Positions 35,527-45,132 of a stretch of DNA of 64,000 nt are shown piece after piece. The notes beneath the pieces are model-generated. The model ran no database searches, had not been told where the DNA came from, and was given only the letters and a program-made list of their open reading frames with translations. Both the position numbers and the translations under genes were made by a program. Each line of letters begins with the position of its first letter. Position 1 is the first letter of the stretch. Origin of the DNA: Opitutia bacterium (GTDB taxonomy: Bacteria > Verrucomicrobiota > Verrucomicrobiia > Opitutales > Coraliomargaritaceae); assembly GCA_029252625.1 (NCBI GenBank), contig JAQXBA010000030.1, forward strand, positions 1-64,000, given 5' to 3'.

Positions 35527-37047
35527 ATGTCGCAACGTCTCCTAATAATCGTAGCATGGATCGGTATCGTTATACTCTCGTTAACGTTACGCCTGCATAA
35601 CTTAGAAGAACGCCCGATCCACGCCGACGAGGCGACCGGCGCACGTATTCTCGCTCGTCAATTAGCTGGCGAAGACTACCAGTTTAACCCACAGCATTTC
35701 CATGGCCCGCTACTCAGCCTTAGTTCGCAGCCGATCGCGCGCAGCCGATCCGAAACCTCCTGGAGCGAGCTATCCACAACCACTTTGCGACTCAGCGCTG
35801 TCATTGCCGGTCTACTAGTGGTATTTACCCCGTTACTATGGAGACGATCCATCGGACCTTGGGGCGCATTAGCAGCCGCCGCACTATTAGCGAGTTCACC
35901 GCTGATGGTTTACTACAACCGCATGTATATTCATGAGAGTTTGCTGACGCTCTTTGCGATGCTGGCTTGCGCGGCAGTCTTGCGGCTCACCGAGCAACCA
36001 GGCAAGCGAATCGGTATAGCGACAGGGCTCTGCATCGGTCTGATGTTTGCCACCAAAGAAACCTTCGCCATCTCAATACTCGCGTGGCTACCGGCCGTCG
36101 GGCTCTGCTTCTGGAGACAGCAAGCATCTGACTCACGACATATCTGCCCCAACCTGCGTCTCTATCTATTACCGAGCGCGTGCTTAGCGATCAGCGCAGC
36201 ATTCACCGCCGCTTACTTTTACAGCGATGGCTTTCGCTCCCTACAGGGTATCATTGACGCGGTGCGCACCTACTTCGTTTACGAGACCACTGCTGGCCAC
36301 CATAAGGGCATAGGCTATTACCTGGAGCTGCTTGTTTGGCCCAAGCAACAGTTCGGTATCTGGTGGACTGAAGCACTCATTGTGCTACTCGCTGTGATCG
36401 CGGTCGCATTCGCCGTAGTGAAGCGTGTGTCGAACCCTGCGGTTCTCTTTCTGGCGATCGCCACGGTGTGCCACTTTATTATCTACAGCTGCATCCGCTA
36501 CAAAACCCCGTGGCTCATGATGGTGCCCTGGGCACATGCCTGTCTGCTGGCTGGCTATGTCTTTAGCTATTTCCCGAATTTAAAGACGAGATCCCGTCTC
36601 GTCCTCACACTCCTTTTACTCACTGGACTCGCCTACCAGACCAAACAAAGTATGCATGCCTGCGGCCACCTAGCCAATGACAGCCGCAATCCTTACGCGT
36701 ATGTGCCCACCAGCAAAGACGCAGCAAAGGTCGAACGCTGGCTACACGAGTTAAGCGCTCTACCTGATGCACCCTCGCTCACGCCCATCGCCGTAATCGG
36801 CCAAGAATATTGGCCACTGCCGTGGTATTTACGTACTTTCGAAACCATTGGCTACTGGTCGGCACCGGTTCAAGGCATCATAGACTTGCCTATGATCTTC
36901 GCGATGCCTGCACAAACCCAGGCCTGTGACAAATTGCTCGGAACCACACACACACAACTCCCGCGCGGCCTTCGCGCAAACGTCGCCGTGACACTTTATT
37001 TACGCAACGACATCTGGCAGCACTGGATGCGCAACGACAGCCAATGA
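35527..37047 (+). CDS. GT-C membrane glycosyltransferase, Agl23/TIGR03663-like
   Basis: The 506-residue protein has about ten to twelve membrane spans. After the first span it shows RPIHADEATGARILARQLAG and FNPQHFHGPLL, close to the HDE and YDPxYHGP pattern of the TIGR03663/Agl23-associated family, which belongs to GT-C transferases using lipid-linked donors. Later segments (LLASSPLMVYYNRMYIHESL, FATKETFAISILAWLP, IYSCIRYKTPWLMMVPWAHA) also fit. It probably works at the outer face of the inner membrane with the divergent GT2. The ApbE-like gene overlaps its stop (ATGA). Confidence 0.82.
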   Translation: MSQRLLIIVAWIGIVILSLTLRLHNLEERPIHADEATGARILARQLAGEDYQFNPQHFHGPLLSLSSQPIARSRSETSWSELSTTTLRLSAVIAGLLVVFTPLLWRRSIGPWGALAAAALLASSPLMVYYNRMYIHESLLTLFAMLACAAVLRLTEQPGKRIGIATGLCIGLMFATKETFAISILAWLPAVGLCFWRQQASDSRHICPNLRLYLLPSACLAISAAFTAAYFYSDGFRSLQGIIDAVRTYFVYETTAGHHKGIGYYLELLVWPKQQFGIWWTEALIVLLAVIAVAFAVVKRVSNPAVLFLAIATVCHFIIYSCIRYKTPWLMMVPWAHACLLAGYVFSYFPNLKTRSRLVLTLLLLTGLAYQTKQSMHACGHLANDSRNPYAYVPTSKDAAKVERWLHELSALPDAPSLTPIAVIGQEYWPLPWYLRTFETIGYWSAPVQGIIDLPMIFAMPAQTQACDKLLGTTHTQLPRGLRANVAVTLYLRNDIWQHWMRNDSQ

Positions 37048-37889
37048 GCCATATTCATCAATTCGAACACCACGCGATGAAGACCACCTTCATTTTCCGT
37101 ATCGTTAGCGACGATGCTAAAATCGCGCAGGATGTCGCGCACACAGCGGTTGTGCTACTGGACGAAATCGAAATGACTCTCAGTCGCTACATCGAAGGTA
37201 GTGATGTGTTTCGAATCAACCACATGGAGACCGGACAAACACTTTTTATCAGTCAGACCTGCTATGACTGCTTAAGGCTGGCAGCCGAAGCACATGAGGA
37301 TACTGGTGGCCTGTTCGACATCACTCTCGGCACATTAATTGAACATCAAAAAAACAAAGCTGCCGGCAGCGTCCCATCGCTCAGCGGCATGCTCAGCATT
37401 GATCCAAATCGACCGGCGATCACATGTGTCACCGCCGGACGAGAAATCGATCTCGGCGGCATTGGCAAAGGCTATGCGCTTGACCAACTAAAAATCCTAC
37501 TGGAAGACTGGGGCATTGAATCGGCGCTGCTTTGTGCTGGTGCGAGCACGCAGTTAGCCTTCGGCTCCGCGACCTGGCCGATAGAGCTGAGCGGCGAACA
37601 CAATCAGCTGACCATCAAATTAAACAATCAAGCTCTGAGCGCCTCGGGGATCGGCATTCAAGGCAGCCATATCGTCTCTCCCCACAAACGTCGAGCGCCC
37701 GATTACCATTTTAAACGCGCATGGATATTGCAACCCAGTGCCGCGCTAGCTGATGCCTGGTCAACCGCTCTTATGCTAATCGATGCCAAACAGCTCCGCA
37801 CCTTTGAGGCCCCTCAAGACACGCTCTACTTCGAAACGAGCTCCGGCATCCATCCCCTGCAAAAATTGCAAGCAACGCTGACCGAGTAA
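37044..37889 (+). CDS. ApbE-like FAD:protein FMN transferase
   Basis: The 281-residue protein shows the ApbE pattern in order: EIEMTLSRYIEGSDVFRIN, DTGGLFDITLGTLIE, REIDLGGIGKGYALDQL, CAGASTQLAFG and ADAWSTALMLI near the C-terminus. The last motif carries the Asp and Thr that hold Mg and the flavin. ApbE enzymes move FMN from FAD to a Thr or Ser on a partner protein in the periplasm or on a periplasmic loop. No signal peptide is evident here, so it may act in the cytoplasm. No RnfG/NqrC-like acceptor gene is in view. It overlaps the Agl23-like gene, 4 bases. Confidence 0.85.
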   Translation: MSHIHQFEHHAMKTTFIFRIVSDDAKIAQDVAHTAVVLLDEIEMTLSRYIEGSDVFRINHMETGQTLFISQTCYDCLRLAAEAHEDTGGLFDITLGTLIEHQKNKAAGSVPSLSGMLSIDPNRPAITCVTAGREIDLGGIGKGYALDQLKILLEDWGIESALLCAGASTQLAFGSATWPIELSGEHNQLTIKLNNQALSASGIGIQGSHIVSPHKRRAPDYHFKRAWILQPSAALADAWSTALMLIDAKQLRTFEAPQDTLYFETSSGIHPLQKLQATLTE

Positions 37890-37987
37890 TTACGGGTGGC
37901 CGCTTGAAATATTAAGGCAGCCAAGTCGCACCCTTGAGATTACGTGTACGTTCTGAAATCTAGGCAACAAACTTGTTGTCGTCTCTC

Positions 37988-39610
37988 ATGCAACAGAGAT
38001 ACTCGCTCGTGAATATGCCAGAGCACACACCAAAAGACTCCGCCCAAGCGCCACTTGTTGATATCGTCCTACCGTTCGAGGAATCCGAGTGTTTCTCGGC
38101 GTGGAAAACCGCGATCGCCAAGCAACTCTCACTGCCAGAAGAGCGAATCGTCGATATGCGCCTGCGCAAACATTCAATCGATGCCCGCCAAAGACAGATC
38201 AAAGTGCAGCTACGAATCGAAGTCGGCCTCGACCAGGATCTCCCACCTGAGCCGGAGCTGAAGCCCCTCTACGACAGCCCAGCCGCAGATGCAAAAACAG
38301 TGCTCATCATTGGTTGTGGTCCCGCGGGCATGTTTGCCGCGCTGCGAGCTCTCGAACTTGGCCTTAAACCAATCATTTTAGAGCGTGGCAAGGACGCCTC
38401 GGCACGGCGCTTCGATCTCGGACCCATTCTCAAAAAAGGCACTGTCATAGAGGACTCCAACTATTGTTTTGGCGAAGGCGGTGCCGGAACCTTCTCGGAC
38501 GGCAAGCTCTACACTCGCGTTAAAAAGCGCGGTCCGATTCGCGACATCTACGAGACGCTCGTCGCGCATGGCGCTCCTGAGCGCATCCTAATCGACGCGC
38601 ACCCGCACATTGGCTCTAACCTGCTGCCTAAAGTAGTCATGGCGATGCGCCAATCAATCCTCGAAGCTGGCGGTGAAGTCCACTTCGGCGCGAAGGTGAA
38701 TCAATTCATTCTCAACGGCGGCCGTATTTGCGGGGTAACCACAGCGGATGGCCGCGAGTTCCTCAGCGATCGTTCGATCTTGGCAACTGGCCACTCCGCA
38801 CGCGATATTTACCAGCAGCTTTATACCCAAAATGTGCGTCTTGAACAAACGCCCTTTGCGGTCGGTGTACGCATCGAGCACCCGCAACCTCTGATTGATA
38901 GCACTCAGTATCACTATCCAATTGGGCAAGAACGCCCACAGCTACTCCCTGCAGCCAGCTATCGACTCGCCACTAAGATTGACAATCGTGGCGTACACTC
39001 CTTCTGCATGTGCCCGGGCGGCTTCATCGTACCTGCAGCGACTGAGAACGATGAGGTAGTTGTCAATGGCATGAGTCTCGCCCGGCGCGACTCCCCCTTT
39101 GCCAACAGTGGTATGGTAGTCAGCGTTGAACCAGAAGACACCGCACCCTTTCAAGCCGAGCACGGCGTGCTCGCCGGTATTGCACTTCAAAAACAATTAG
39201 AAATTGCCGCCAAACAGGCTGGCGGTGGCGGTCAAGTTGCACCTGGACAACGCGTGACCGACTTTTTAGAAGGCAAAACCTCAGCAGATCTGCCGGAGAC
39301 CAGCTACTTCCCTGGCATTCAAAGCGCACGCCTCGACGCGATTATGCCAGAATGGATTGTCTCACGCATGCGCCGCGGCTTAACGCTATTTGGCGAGCAA
39401 ATGCGCGGCTATATTACTGAAGAGTGCAATTTGATCGGTTTTGAGACACGCACCAGCTCACCCGTGCGCGTACCGCGGGATCCAGACTCACTACAGCACC
39501 CAGATATCGCGGGGCTCTACCCATGCGGTGAAGGCGCGGGCTACGCCGGTGGCATCGTCAGCGCAGCACTCGACGGCATCCGCTGCGCAGAAGCGGCGGC
39601 AGGACATTAA
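37988..39610 (+). CDS. FAD-dependent oxidoreductase, COG2509 type
   Basis: The 540-residue protein has an N-terminal domain of about 95 residues, then the FAD-binding motif VLIIGCGPAGMFAALRALEL, ILERGKDASARR, the signature CFGEGGAGTFSDGKL and a C-terminal FAD-contacting YPCGEGAGYAGGIVSAALDG. This is the layout of the uncharacterised COG2509 dehydrogenases; their substrate is unknown. Start choice is uncertain: ATG at 37988 or 38015, no Shine-Dalgarno near either. It converges on the ErpA-like gene with only five bases between stops. Confidence 0.9.
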   Translation: MQQRYSLVNMPEHTPKDSAQAPLVDIVLPFEESECFSAWKTAIAKQLSLPEERIVDMRLRKHSIDARQRQIKVQLRIEVGLDQDLPPEPELKPLYDSPAADAKTVLIIGCGPAGMFAALRALELGLKPIILERGKDASARRFDLGPILKKGTVIEDSNYCFGEGGAGTFSDGKLYTRVKKRGPIRDIYETLVAHGAPERILIDAHPHIGSNLLPKVVMAMRQSILEAGGEVHFGAKVNQFILNGGRICGVTTADGREFLSDRSILATGHSARDIYQQLYTQNVRLEQTPFAVGVRIEHPQPLIDSTQYHYPIGQERPQLLPAASYRLATKIDNRGVHSFCMCPGGFIVPAATENDEVVVNGMSLARRDSPFANSGMVVSVEPEDTAPFQAEHGVLAGIALQKQLEIAAKQAGGGGQVAPGQRVTDFLEGKTSADLPETSYFPGIQSARLDAIMPEWIVSRMRRGLTLFGEQMRGYITEECNLIGFETRTSSPVRVPRDPDSLQHPDIAGLYPCGEGAGYAGGIVSAALDGIRCAEAAAGH

Positions 39611-39615
39611 TAACG

Positions 39616-39933
39616 CTAGTTAAACGAACGACCACAGCCGCAAGTACTGCTGGCATTCGGATTGCGCACTTCGAAGCCTTTGCCCGTCAAACCATCGTCG
39701 AAATCGACAACACTCTCGTCGAGATACTCAAGACTCGTCTCATCAACCAGAAATTCGACACCGTTGTTTTCAAACAACTGATCGTCACCCTTCTTTTCGT
39801 CAAAAGACATACCATACTCGAAGCCTGAGCATCCACCCGCCTCGACCAAAATTCGGAGCTTCTGCCCCTCAGTAGCTTTCTCGGCCTGCAACTGTCGGAT
39901 TTGTGCCACCGCACTGTCTGTCAATGTAATCAT
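39616..39933 (-). CDS. A-type iron-sulfur carrier, ErpA/IscA family
   Basis: The 105-residue protein has the A-type carrier pattern: MITLTDSAVAQIRQLQ, LRILVEAGGCSGFEYGM (first Cys, about residue 35), FLVDETSLEYLDESVVDF and the C-terminal NASSTCGCGRSF (Cys pair). The three Cys hold an iron-sulfur cluster for delivery to target enzymes. Without an isc or suf cluster next to it, ErpA and IscA cannot be told apart, so no symbol is given. It is a single-gene unit converging on the flavoprotein gene. Confidence 0.95.
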   Translation of the reverse strand: MITLTDSAVAQIRQLQAEKATEGQKLRILVEAGGCSGFEYGMSFDEKKGDDQLFENNGVEFLVDETSLEYLDESVVDFDDGLTGKGFEVRNPNASSTCGCGRSFN

Positions 39934-40015
39934 GCTCTACAGCAAATGCCCTTCGGAGCCACTGTCAACCTACACCTCAAACCGATAACTTGATTGAAGC
40001 ATTTTTCATGCTAGA

Positions 40016-40043
40016 TTGACAAATAAACTTGAAAAAGTTTCAA
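40016..40043 (+). promoter_or_regulatory. Candidate rpoN-operon promoter with inverted repeat
   Basis: TTGACA (40016-40021) is followed by the inverted repeat TTGAAA (40029-40034), AAG, TTTCAA (40038-40043). A -10 would fall in TTTCAAAATC, a modest match. It lies ahead of the small frame and rpoN and suggests regulated transcription of both. Confidence 0.4.
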
Positions 40044-40063
40044 AATCGCAGTTTATTAAGCAC

Positions 40064-40366
40064 GTGTTTACGCTCCAACAGGCATCCAATAAACTGCATC
40101 TCGAACTCGTACGTACGATCTCGGAAGGTGCCATGGTCCATCGAGCCAAACAAATGGGCTCGGGGCATCCCAGTAAACGCTTAGCGATTAAACTAACCCA
40201 CAATAGTACACTCACCGCCCGAAAAGTAATTCTCAACGATAAAGGCTACCGATCAACCAATGATACGCTAGCTATTTACATCAAAGACTTAATGGGCAGC
40301 AGCAGCGCAGCTAAACGCTGGACATTAAGCGAGACATCAGGCCTCGAACGAAACGAAGAGGCCTAG
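40064..40366 (+). CDS. Small basic protein upstream of rpoN, unknown
   Basis: This 100-residue frame ends 25 bases before rpoN. It is rich in Lys, Arg, Ser and Thr, with [20 protein letters not shown] and [21 protein letters not shown] do not recognise it. GTG at 40064 is the most plausible start, because a TTG further up coincides with the -35-like TTGACA; an internal ATG near 40133 is also possible. The opposite strand has a shorter open frame. Coding is plausible but not certain. Confidence 0.4.
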   Translation: MFTLQQASNKLHLELVRTISEGAMVHRAKQMGSGHPSKRLAIKLTHNSTLTARKVILNDKGYRSTNDTLAIYIKDLMGSSSAAKRWTLSETSGLERNEEA

Positions 40367-40391
40367 AGCCCACAACGCCAGCAAAACTATC

Positions 40392-41840
40392 ATGAGCTCA
40401 CAAGGGTTCCAACAAGTCCAGAAACAGACGCAGGCGCTCGCACTAGCACCTCAACTACGAAATTCTCTCAAGATTCTCCAAGCTCCGGCAGTGGAACTAC
40501 GCACCTCGATCCTTGAAGAGCTCCAAGCGAATCCGCTGCTCGAAGAACTCGCGATTGACAGCATCAGTGTCGAAGAACACCGCGAAGACCCGAATGCCAA
40601 CCAACTCGAACAAGATGAAGAAACCGAGTTTAATCCAGATGATTTCAGCGCCCTTGAGCGCATGAGTGAAGATATGCGCGAGCACTACGCACTAGAAAAT
40701 ACAGGTCAGAGTCACACCTCCGAAGATGATGAGCGTCGCGAACACTTCATGAATTCGCTCACCACAAATGTCTCACTGCAACAGCACCTCGTCGAACAAG
40801 CCGAACTCACCGACTGTTCTAATCAAGAGCGTGAGGCCCTACTTTACCTCATCGGCAGTATTGACGATAATGGCTTCCTTACTGAGACAGTCTCCAACAT
40901 AGCTCTTACCAGCCGTATCCCCTACAGCTCGGTCAGCAAGGCCAGCGAAACACTAAAGTCCTTCGATCCGCCCGGAATAGGCACTAAAAACACACAAGAC
41001 TGCCTAGTTACACAGCTCGAGCTGCGCGGGCAAGGCAAGAGCATCGCAGCCCAGATCCTTCGCGAACACTTTCAACTTCTCATCCGACGCCGCATCCCTG
41101 AACTCGGACGTAAACTTCGCGCTAGTACCGAAGACATCCAAGATGCTATTGAAGCGATCGCGACACTTGAACCTTCGCCAGGCAAACGTTTCAGCCCAGA
41201 CTCAAACGCAGTCATCGAACCCGATGCCACTGTATACAAAGATGAATATGGCGAATGGCAGATCGCGCTGAACAGCGACTATATTCCTCGTCTGCGCATC
41301 AGTAGTACCTACAAGGACATGCTAGCCAAAGGGAATCTAAACCAAAAGGAAAAGGAGTTTATGGTCGAGCGCATGCGTTCAGGTAAATTTCTAATCAACT
41401 CAATCGAACAACGCCAACAAACCATTGAACGCATCACACTTGAAATCCTCAAATTTCAAGGCGATTTCTTTGAAGCTGGAGTCTCCAAGCTGCGCCCATT
41501 GACAATGAATACCATCGCGCACATAGTCGGTGTGCACGAAACCACTGTTAGCCGTGCCATTGCGAATAAATACATCCGCACCCCTCATGGCGTTTTCGCA
41601 TTTAAATACTTCTTCACGCCTGGCTATAAAGCGGGCAGCGGCGAATCAATCTCCAACAAATCAATCAAAGACATAATTAGCCATATTATAGAAGAGGAAA
41701 ACCCCGCAAAGCCCTACAGCGACCAAGGAATCGTCAATATCTTAACCGAAAAGAAGATCAAGATTGCCCGCCGCACCGTAGCCAAATACCGCGAGGAACT
41801 CAGCATCTTACCAACCAACTTGAGACGAAGGTACCAGTAA
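40392..41840 (+). CDS. rpoN: RNA polymerase sigma-54 factor
   Basis: The 482-residue protein has the Gln-rich region I ([20 protein letters not shown], then [20 protein letters not shown]), an acidic region II, the core-binding region III and the promoter-binding part: the helix-turn-helix [20 protein letters not shown] and the RpoN box [10 protein letters not shown] near the C-terminus. Sigma-54 directs RNA polymerase to -24/-12 promoters and needs AAA+ activators, none of which is encoded in this window. The usual downstream hpf/ptsN genes are absent; hemW converges instead after 188 bases with no gene in the gap. Confidence 0.97.
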   Translation: MSSQGFQQVQKQTQALALAPQLRNSLKILQAPAVELRTSILEELQANPLLEELAIDSISVEEHREDPNANQLEQDEETEFNPDDFSALERMSEDMREHYALENTGQSHTSEDDERREHFMNSLTTNVSLQQHLVEQAELTDCSNQEREALLYLIGSIDDNGFLTETVSNIALTSRIPYSSVSKASETLKSFDPPGIGTKNTQDCLVTQLELRGQGKSIAAQILREHFQLLIRRRIPELGRKLRASTEDIQDAIEAIATLEPSPGKRFSPDSNAVIEPDATVYKDEYGEWQIALNSDYIPRLRISSTYKDMLAKGNLNQKEKEFMVERMRSGKFLINSIEQRQQTIERITLEILKFQGDFFEAGVSKLRPLTMNTIAHIVGVHETTVSRAIANKYIRTPHGVFAFKYFFTPGYKAGSGESISNKSIKDIISHIIEEENPAKPYSDQGIVNILTEKKIKIARRTVAKYREELSILPTNLRRRYQ

Positions 41841-42028
41841 CACTGCAGACGATGCGTCGTTCCCACCACATTGATAAAATCGCGGACAAACGCTTAGGCG
41901 AATGGTCGAATCGACGACGACAATTAACTACGAGTGCAACTCGCCCTCACTCCACCACAAAACCCCATACAACACAACTGCTGAATCTAAAGTTCGACTC
42001 TTTACCACTCTTCAATAAAATGCCGTTC

Positions 42029-43204
42029 TCAAACCACCGCTTCAAGGACCGCGCTACCGATCGCGTCACAAACGAGACGCCCCTTATGCGTCAAATGCGC
42101 ATGCGTTCCGTCTCGTATCAATAGGCCCTCAGCCTCAAAAAAGGCTAACAATGGCTCTAATACAGCCATCACTTTTGGCGCGGGAAAGCGCAGCGCGATG
42201 TCAGCCAAATCAATACCTACATTCATACGCAGTCCAAAAATAATCGCGTCTGCCATTAAAATACTAGCATCGAGCGACACCAGTTCGACCTTAGGCGACA
42301 GCCCCGACTCCATACTAGCGGCCCATTCCTTTAAATTTGACGGACGCTGATAACGCTCCCCCCGATACTGACTGGCAGCCGAAGGGCCACAACCGATCCA
42401 CTCGGCCATTCTCCAAGTATTAACATTATGGATACACTCCGCTCCATCCTTCGAAAAATTAGAGATCTCATATTGAGCATACCCCAACTCTGCAAGTAGC
42501 TCCCAACCGCGCTCATAAAAGCGCAGCTCGCGCTCTTCATCGATTTTCAGTTTCCCCTGGGAAAGTTTCACATAAAGAGCCGTGTCTTCCTCAAAAGTTA
42601 AGCAATAGGTCGAAAGGTGCGACGGCCCAAGTCGAGCCGCTTCGCGAATAGCCCCTTCCCACTGCTGCATTGATTGATTAGGGATAGCAAACATTAGATC
42701 CAAATTGGTCTGAGGGAAACCAGCGGCTTCGACTAAGCTCCAAGCTTTATAGATTTGATTAGGGCGGTGCAGACGGCCCAGCGACTCCAGTAATTCCTCA
42801 TCAAAACTCTGCACCCCCATCGAGATACGCGTCACACCGAGGTCGCGCAACACAGCAAGCTTATCAGCTTTAACTGTCGACGGGGCCATCTCGATCGTCC
42901 ACTCCGCAGGTGCATTCCCTAGGCGTTTCAGCATTGATCGCCCAAGACATTCCAAATCTTTGGCCGACAGTAAGCCTGGCGTGCCGCCGCCCCAAAAAAC
43001 TGTGTCTACCGATCGACTGTCGGAAATTAGCGCAAACTCAGCGTCCATCGCGCTGAGATAGCGATCCAAGTCGCCGCGCCGCGGCTTCTCTTGGTAAAAG
43101 GCACAGAAATCGCAGGTCGATGCGCAAAACGGGACGTGACAGTATAGACCCAAGGTCGTTTGTGTGGGATTGACAGTTTTCAGCTCTTTTCCTTGCAGGT
43201 GCAT
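42029..43204 (-). CDS. hemW: HemW-like radical SAM protein
   Basis: The 391-residue protein binds a 4Fe-4S cluster through CASTCDFCAF (CX3CX2C, about residues 26-33) and SAM through the following motifs such as VFWGGGTPGLL and RISMGVQSFDEELLESLGRL. The central VNTWRMAEWIGCGPSAASQY is typical of the HemW/HemN-like group. HemW is thought to insert haem into target proteins rather than oxidise coproporphyrinogen; the single C-x3-C-x2-C and short N-terminus favour HemW over HemN. It is divergent from the TIG-domain lipoprotein gene with 30 bases between them. Confidence 0.9.
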   Translation of the reverse strand: MHLQGKELKTVNPTQTTLGLYCHVPFCASTCDFCAFYQEKPRRGDLDRYLSAMDAEFALISDSRSVDTVFWGGGTPGLLSAKDLECLGRSMLKRLGNAPAEWTIEMAPSTVKADKLAVLRDLGVTRISMGVQSFDEELLESLGRLHRPNQIYKAWSLVEAAGFPQTNLDLMFAIPNQSMQQWEGAIREAARLGPSHLSTYCLTFEEDTALYVKLSQGKLKIDEERELRFYERGWELLAELGYAQYEISNFSKDGAECIHNVNTWRMAEWIGCGPSAASQYRGERYQRPSNLKEWAASMESGLSPKVELVSLDASILMADAIIFGLRMNVGIDLADIALRFPAPKVMAVLEPLLAFFEAEGLLIRDGTHAHLTHKGRLVCDAIGSAVLEAVV

Positions 43205-43234
43205 AGTCAGAAGGCATACCTTCTTCCAAGATCT

Positions 43235-44134
43235 ATGAAAGCCAAGCGCATATTACTACCTTCTTCCCTCTTCATCGCATTCTGCCTGACTGCTTGCAGT
43301 GTCAAAATCGTCAATACGACGCCTGACATCGCCCCTGCCTCGCCGACAGGCAACTACACCTTAAGCGCTCACGCGCAGGTCAATAAAAAGAACGTCGTGC
43401 CGAGTAGCCTAGAAGCCTTCGTCGTGATTGACGGTGAACAGCGCGCAATGACAGCTACCACAACTGCACCAAACCTATTTCAATATGATTTTCAAGCGAC
43501 AGCCCAAGAGGAACTCACCCGCTTTTACTACGTACTCAAATTCGTCACACAAAAAGAGAACGGAACAACTGCATCCGCACAGGTCATCTCGGATCTTTAT
43601 CAAGTTCAGCTACCGAGTCAGATCACATTGAAAGTTAATAAAACACGCGCAGCTGTCGGCACTCGTGTCTCAATTAATGGCCAAGGCTTTACAGACCAGG
43701 ACATCGTTTTTATCGATCACACACCCGCCGAGACTGTCTTTACCTCTCCCAAGCAACTGCAATTCGTCGTGCCACAATTGAAGCCAAACTTCGGCTACAG
43801 CATCGAAGTGCGCAGCACCACACGAGCTCAGATCGCAGGCTATCTACGCATTGACCCAGCTAGCCCACTCAGCGTTTTACCAAAACAGCTCAGCTTGAAA
43901 CCAGGACAAAGCCAGGCACTCGCTTTTGCCCTCGACTACCCTGCCCCCTACGGAGGCCTTTATGTTAATGTCACCACCGACATACCTGACAGCATAATTA
44001 TGCCAGAGGTACTTATACCCGAAGGTGCCCGCACTGTCAGCGCCACCATCAAAGGCGACAAAGTCGGCCAAGGTCATCTGTTCATCAACGCAGATGCCCT
44101 ACCCGAACTGGTCATCCCCCTTACGGTTCGCTAG
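43235..44134 (+). CDS. TIG/IPT-domain lipoprotein, unknown role
   Basis: The 299-residue protein has a lipoprotein signal (MKAKRILLPSSLFIAFCLTA followed by Cys in the lipobox LTAC). A first beta-rich domain spans about 30-130. Residues about 132-210 read like an IPT/TIG immunoglobulin fold: SQITLKVNKTRAAVGTRVSI, INGQGFTDQDIVFIDHTPAE and LQFVVPQLKPNFGYSIEVRS. A third beta domain ends LPELVIPLTVR. No enzyme motif is present, so a cell-surface structural or binding role is likely. The start at 43235 is set by the signal peptide; the open frame upstream overlaps hemW. Confidence 0.75.
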   Translation: MKAKRILLPSSLFIAFCLTACSVKIVNTTPDIAPASPTGNYTLSAHAQVNKKNVVPSSLEAFVVIDGEQRAMTATTTAPNLFQYDFQATAQEELTRFYYVLKFVTQKENGTTASAQVISDLYQVQLPSQITLKVNKTRAAVGTRVSINGQGFTDQDIVFIDHTPAETVFTSPKQLQFVVPQLKPNFGYSIEVRSTTRAQIAGYLRIDPASPLSVLPKQLSLKPGQSQALAFALDYPAPYGGLYVNVTTDIPDSIIMPEVLIPEGARTVSATIKGDKVGQGHLFINADALPELVIPLTVR

Positions 44135-44202
44135 TTACTCCTAAATCTGCGATTTTGCTTCAATCCTGTTTACTGAACTTAATCCCAGAATTTGCAATCG
44201 GG

Positions 44203-44628
44203 TTAGTGCGATGCCGCGCACCTTTCATCGCTGGCAATTCTCGAATATTCAGATGGATTCAGTTCTTGATCTAGCATCCTCATCTGAGCGATGAGTTCAG
44301 AATTCGGGTGAGTATTCTCATACATTGACAGCAAGAAGGAGATCGAGGGTTCTTCATTCATCAGCATCGAGGAATTAATAAAATTTTTGCAATTAAGTAT
44401 TTCCTCTAAATCAGCCACTTTCTTGGCCATGTGACCGCGCAAACTTATTGGGAGCCACGTTTCCTTGAGCAGCGCTACCAATATTTTCTGAATACGATTT
44501 TTTAGATTTTCAACCGTCGGTACAGACACACCAAATTGCACCTGACTAGGCGACCAAGTTGCTTCAAGCAGGGCATCGTCTGCGATTAAGTTATTCACGG
44601 GTAATGCTTTAATTTCATTGGTTTTCAT
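44203..44628 (-). CDS. Unknown protein, second gene of a pair
   Basis: The 141-residue protein begins MKTNEIKALPVNNLIADDAL and appears largely helical (VENLKNRIQKILVALLKETW, KKVADLEEILNC). It has no signal peptide, membrane span or familiar motif. Its ATG directly follows the stop of the 166-residue protein gene, so the two are very likely cotranscribed and may act together. I assign no function. Confidence 0.6.
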   Translation of the reverse strand: MKTNEIKALPVNNLIADDALLEATWSPSQVQFGVSVPTVENLKNRIQKILVALLKETWLPISLRGHMAKKVADLEEILNCKNFINSSMLMNEEPSISFLLSMYENTHPNSELIAQMRMLDQELNPSEYSRIASDERCAASH

Positions 44629-45129
44629 TTAATTGAGCAAATTAGAGTTGGGATTTATTGAAGGTGAGGTAGAATGAAGTAAGTATTCGTGCACGTGGTC
44701 GGAATAACCACTCGAGGAGCTAAAGCCCAAATCACATCGTTGCCCCAAGCCTTGCAGTACCTTAGCGAATTCACTTCGGCCACAGGCGCCTTCGGGGCTA
44801 ACTAGCAGAATCGACTTAGTTTCATCCTCATAACTAAACCACTTCTCGGCCAAAGCAGTTAATTGCATTGAGAACTTCGACGCGCTTTCGCGATTAAAAG
44901 ACATGCTGAATAAATTGGCATCCGTTAAATCTACCAAGGCTTGCCCCCAACACTCCTTAAACTGAAGAATATCCAGACGCCAAAGGCGGAAATCAAAAAT
45001 CAACTGATCACCTATCTCTTTGCACGCGTGATCAAATATTAGTTTTATCCTACGCGCATTTTCAGCCTTATCATAAGCCAAAAATACTGTCACTAATGTT
45101 ACCTCTGATATGTCATTGTTATCTTTCAT
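44629..45129 (-). CDS. Unknown cytoplasmic alpha/beta protein, first gene of a pair
   Basis: The 166-residue protein begins MKDNNDISEVTLVTVFLAYD and alternates strand-like and helix-like segments (FLAYDKAENARRIKLIFDHA, LIFDFRLWRLDIL, ALVDLTDANLFSMSF, SILLVSPEG). The pattern recalls a small Rossmann-type or receiver-like fold, but the phosphoacceptor-site residues are not evident. The ATG at 45129 is preceded in frame by GTG at 45132; GGAG lies just ahead. It stands upstream of a 141-residue partner and next to a NarL-type regulator gene (45380), so a link to signalling is a guess. Confidence 0.6.
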   Translation of the reverse strand: MKDNNDISEVTLVTVFLAYDKAENARRIKLIFDHACKEIGDQLIFDFRLWRLDILQFKECWGQALVDLTDANLFSMSFNRESASKFSMQLTALAEKWFSYEDETKSILLVSPEGACGRSEFAKVLQGLGQRCDLGFSSSSGYSDHVHEYLLHSTSPSINPNSNLLN

Positions 45130-45132
45130 CAC

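Noticed and set aside
41841-42028. hpf or other small gene after rpoN
   Set aside because: The 90-residue frame at 41852-42124 runs into hemW on the other strand, and has no ribosome-hibernation-factor pattern.
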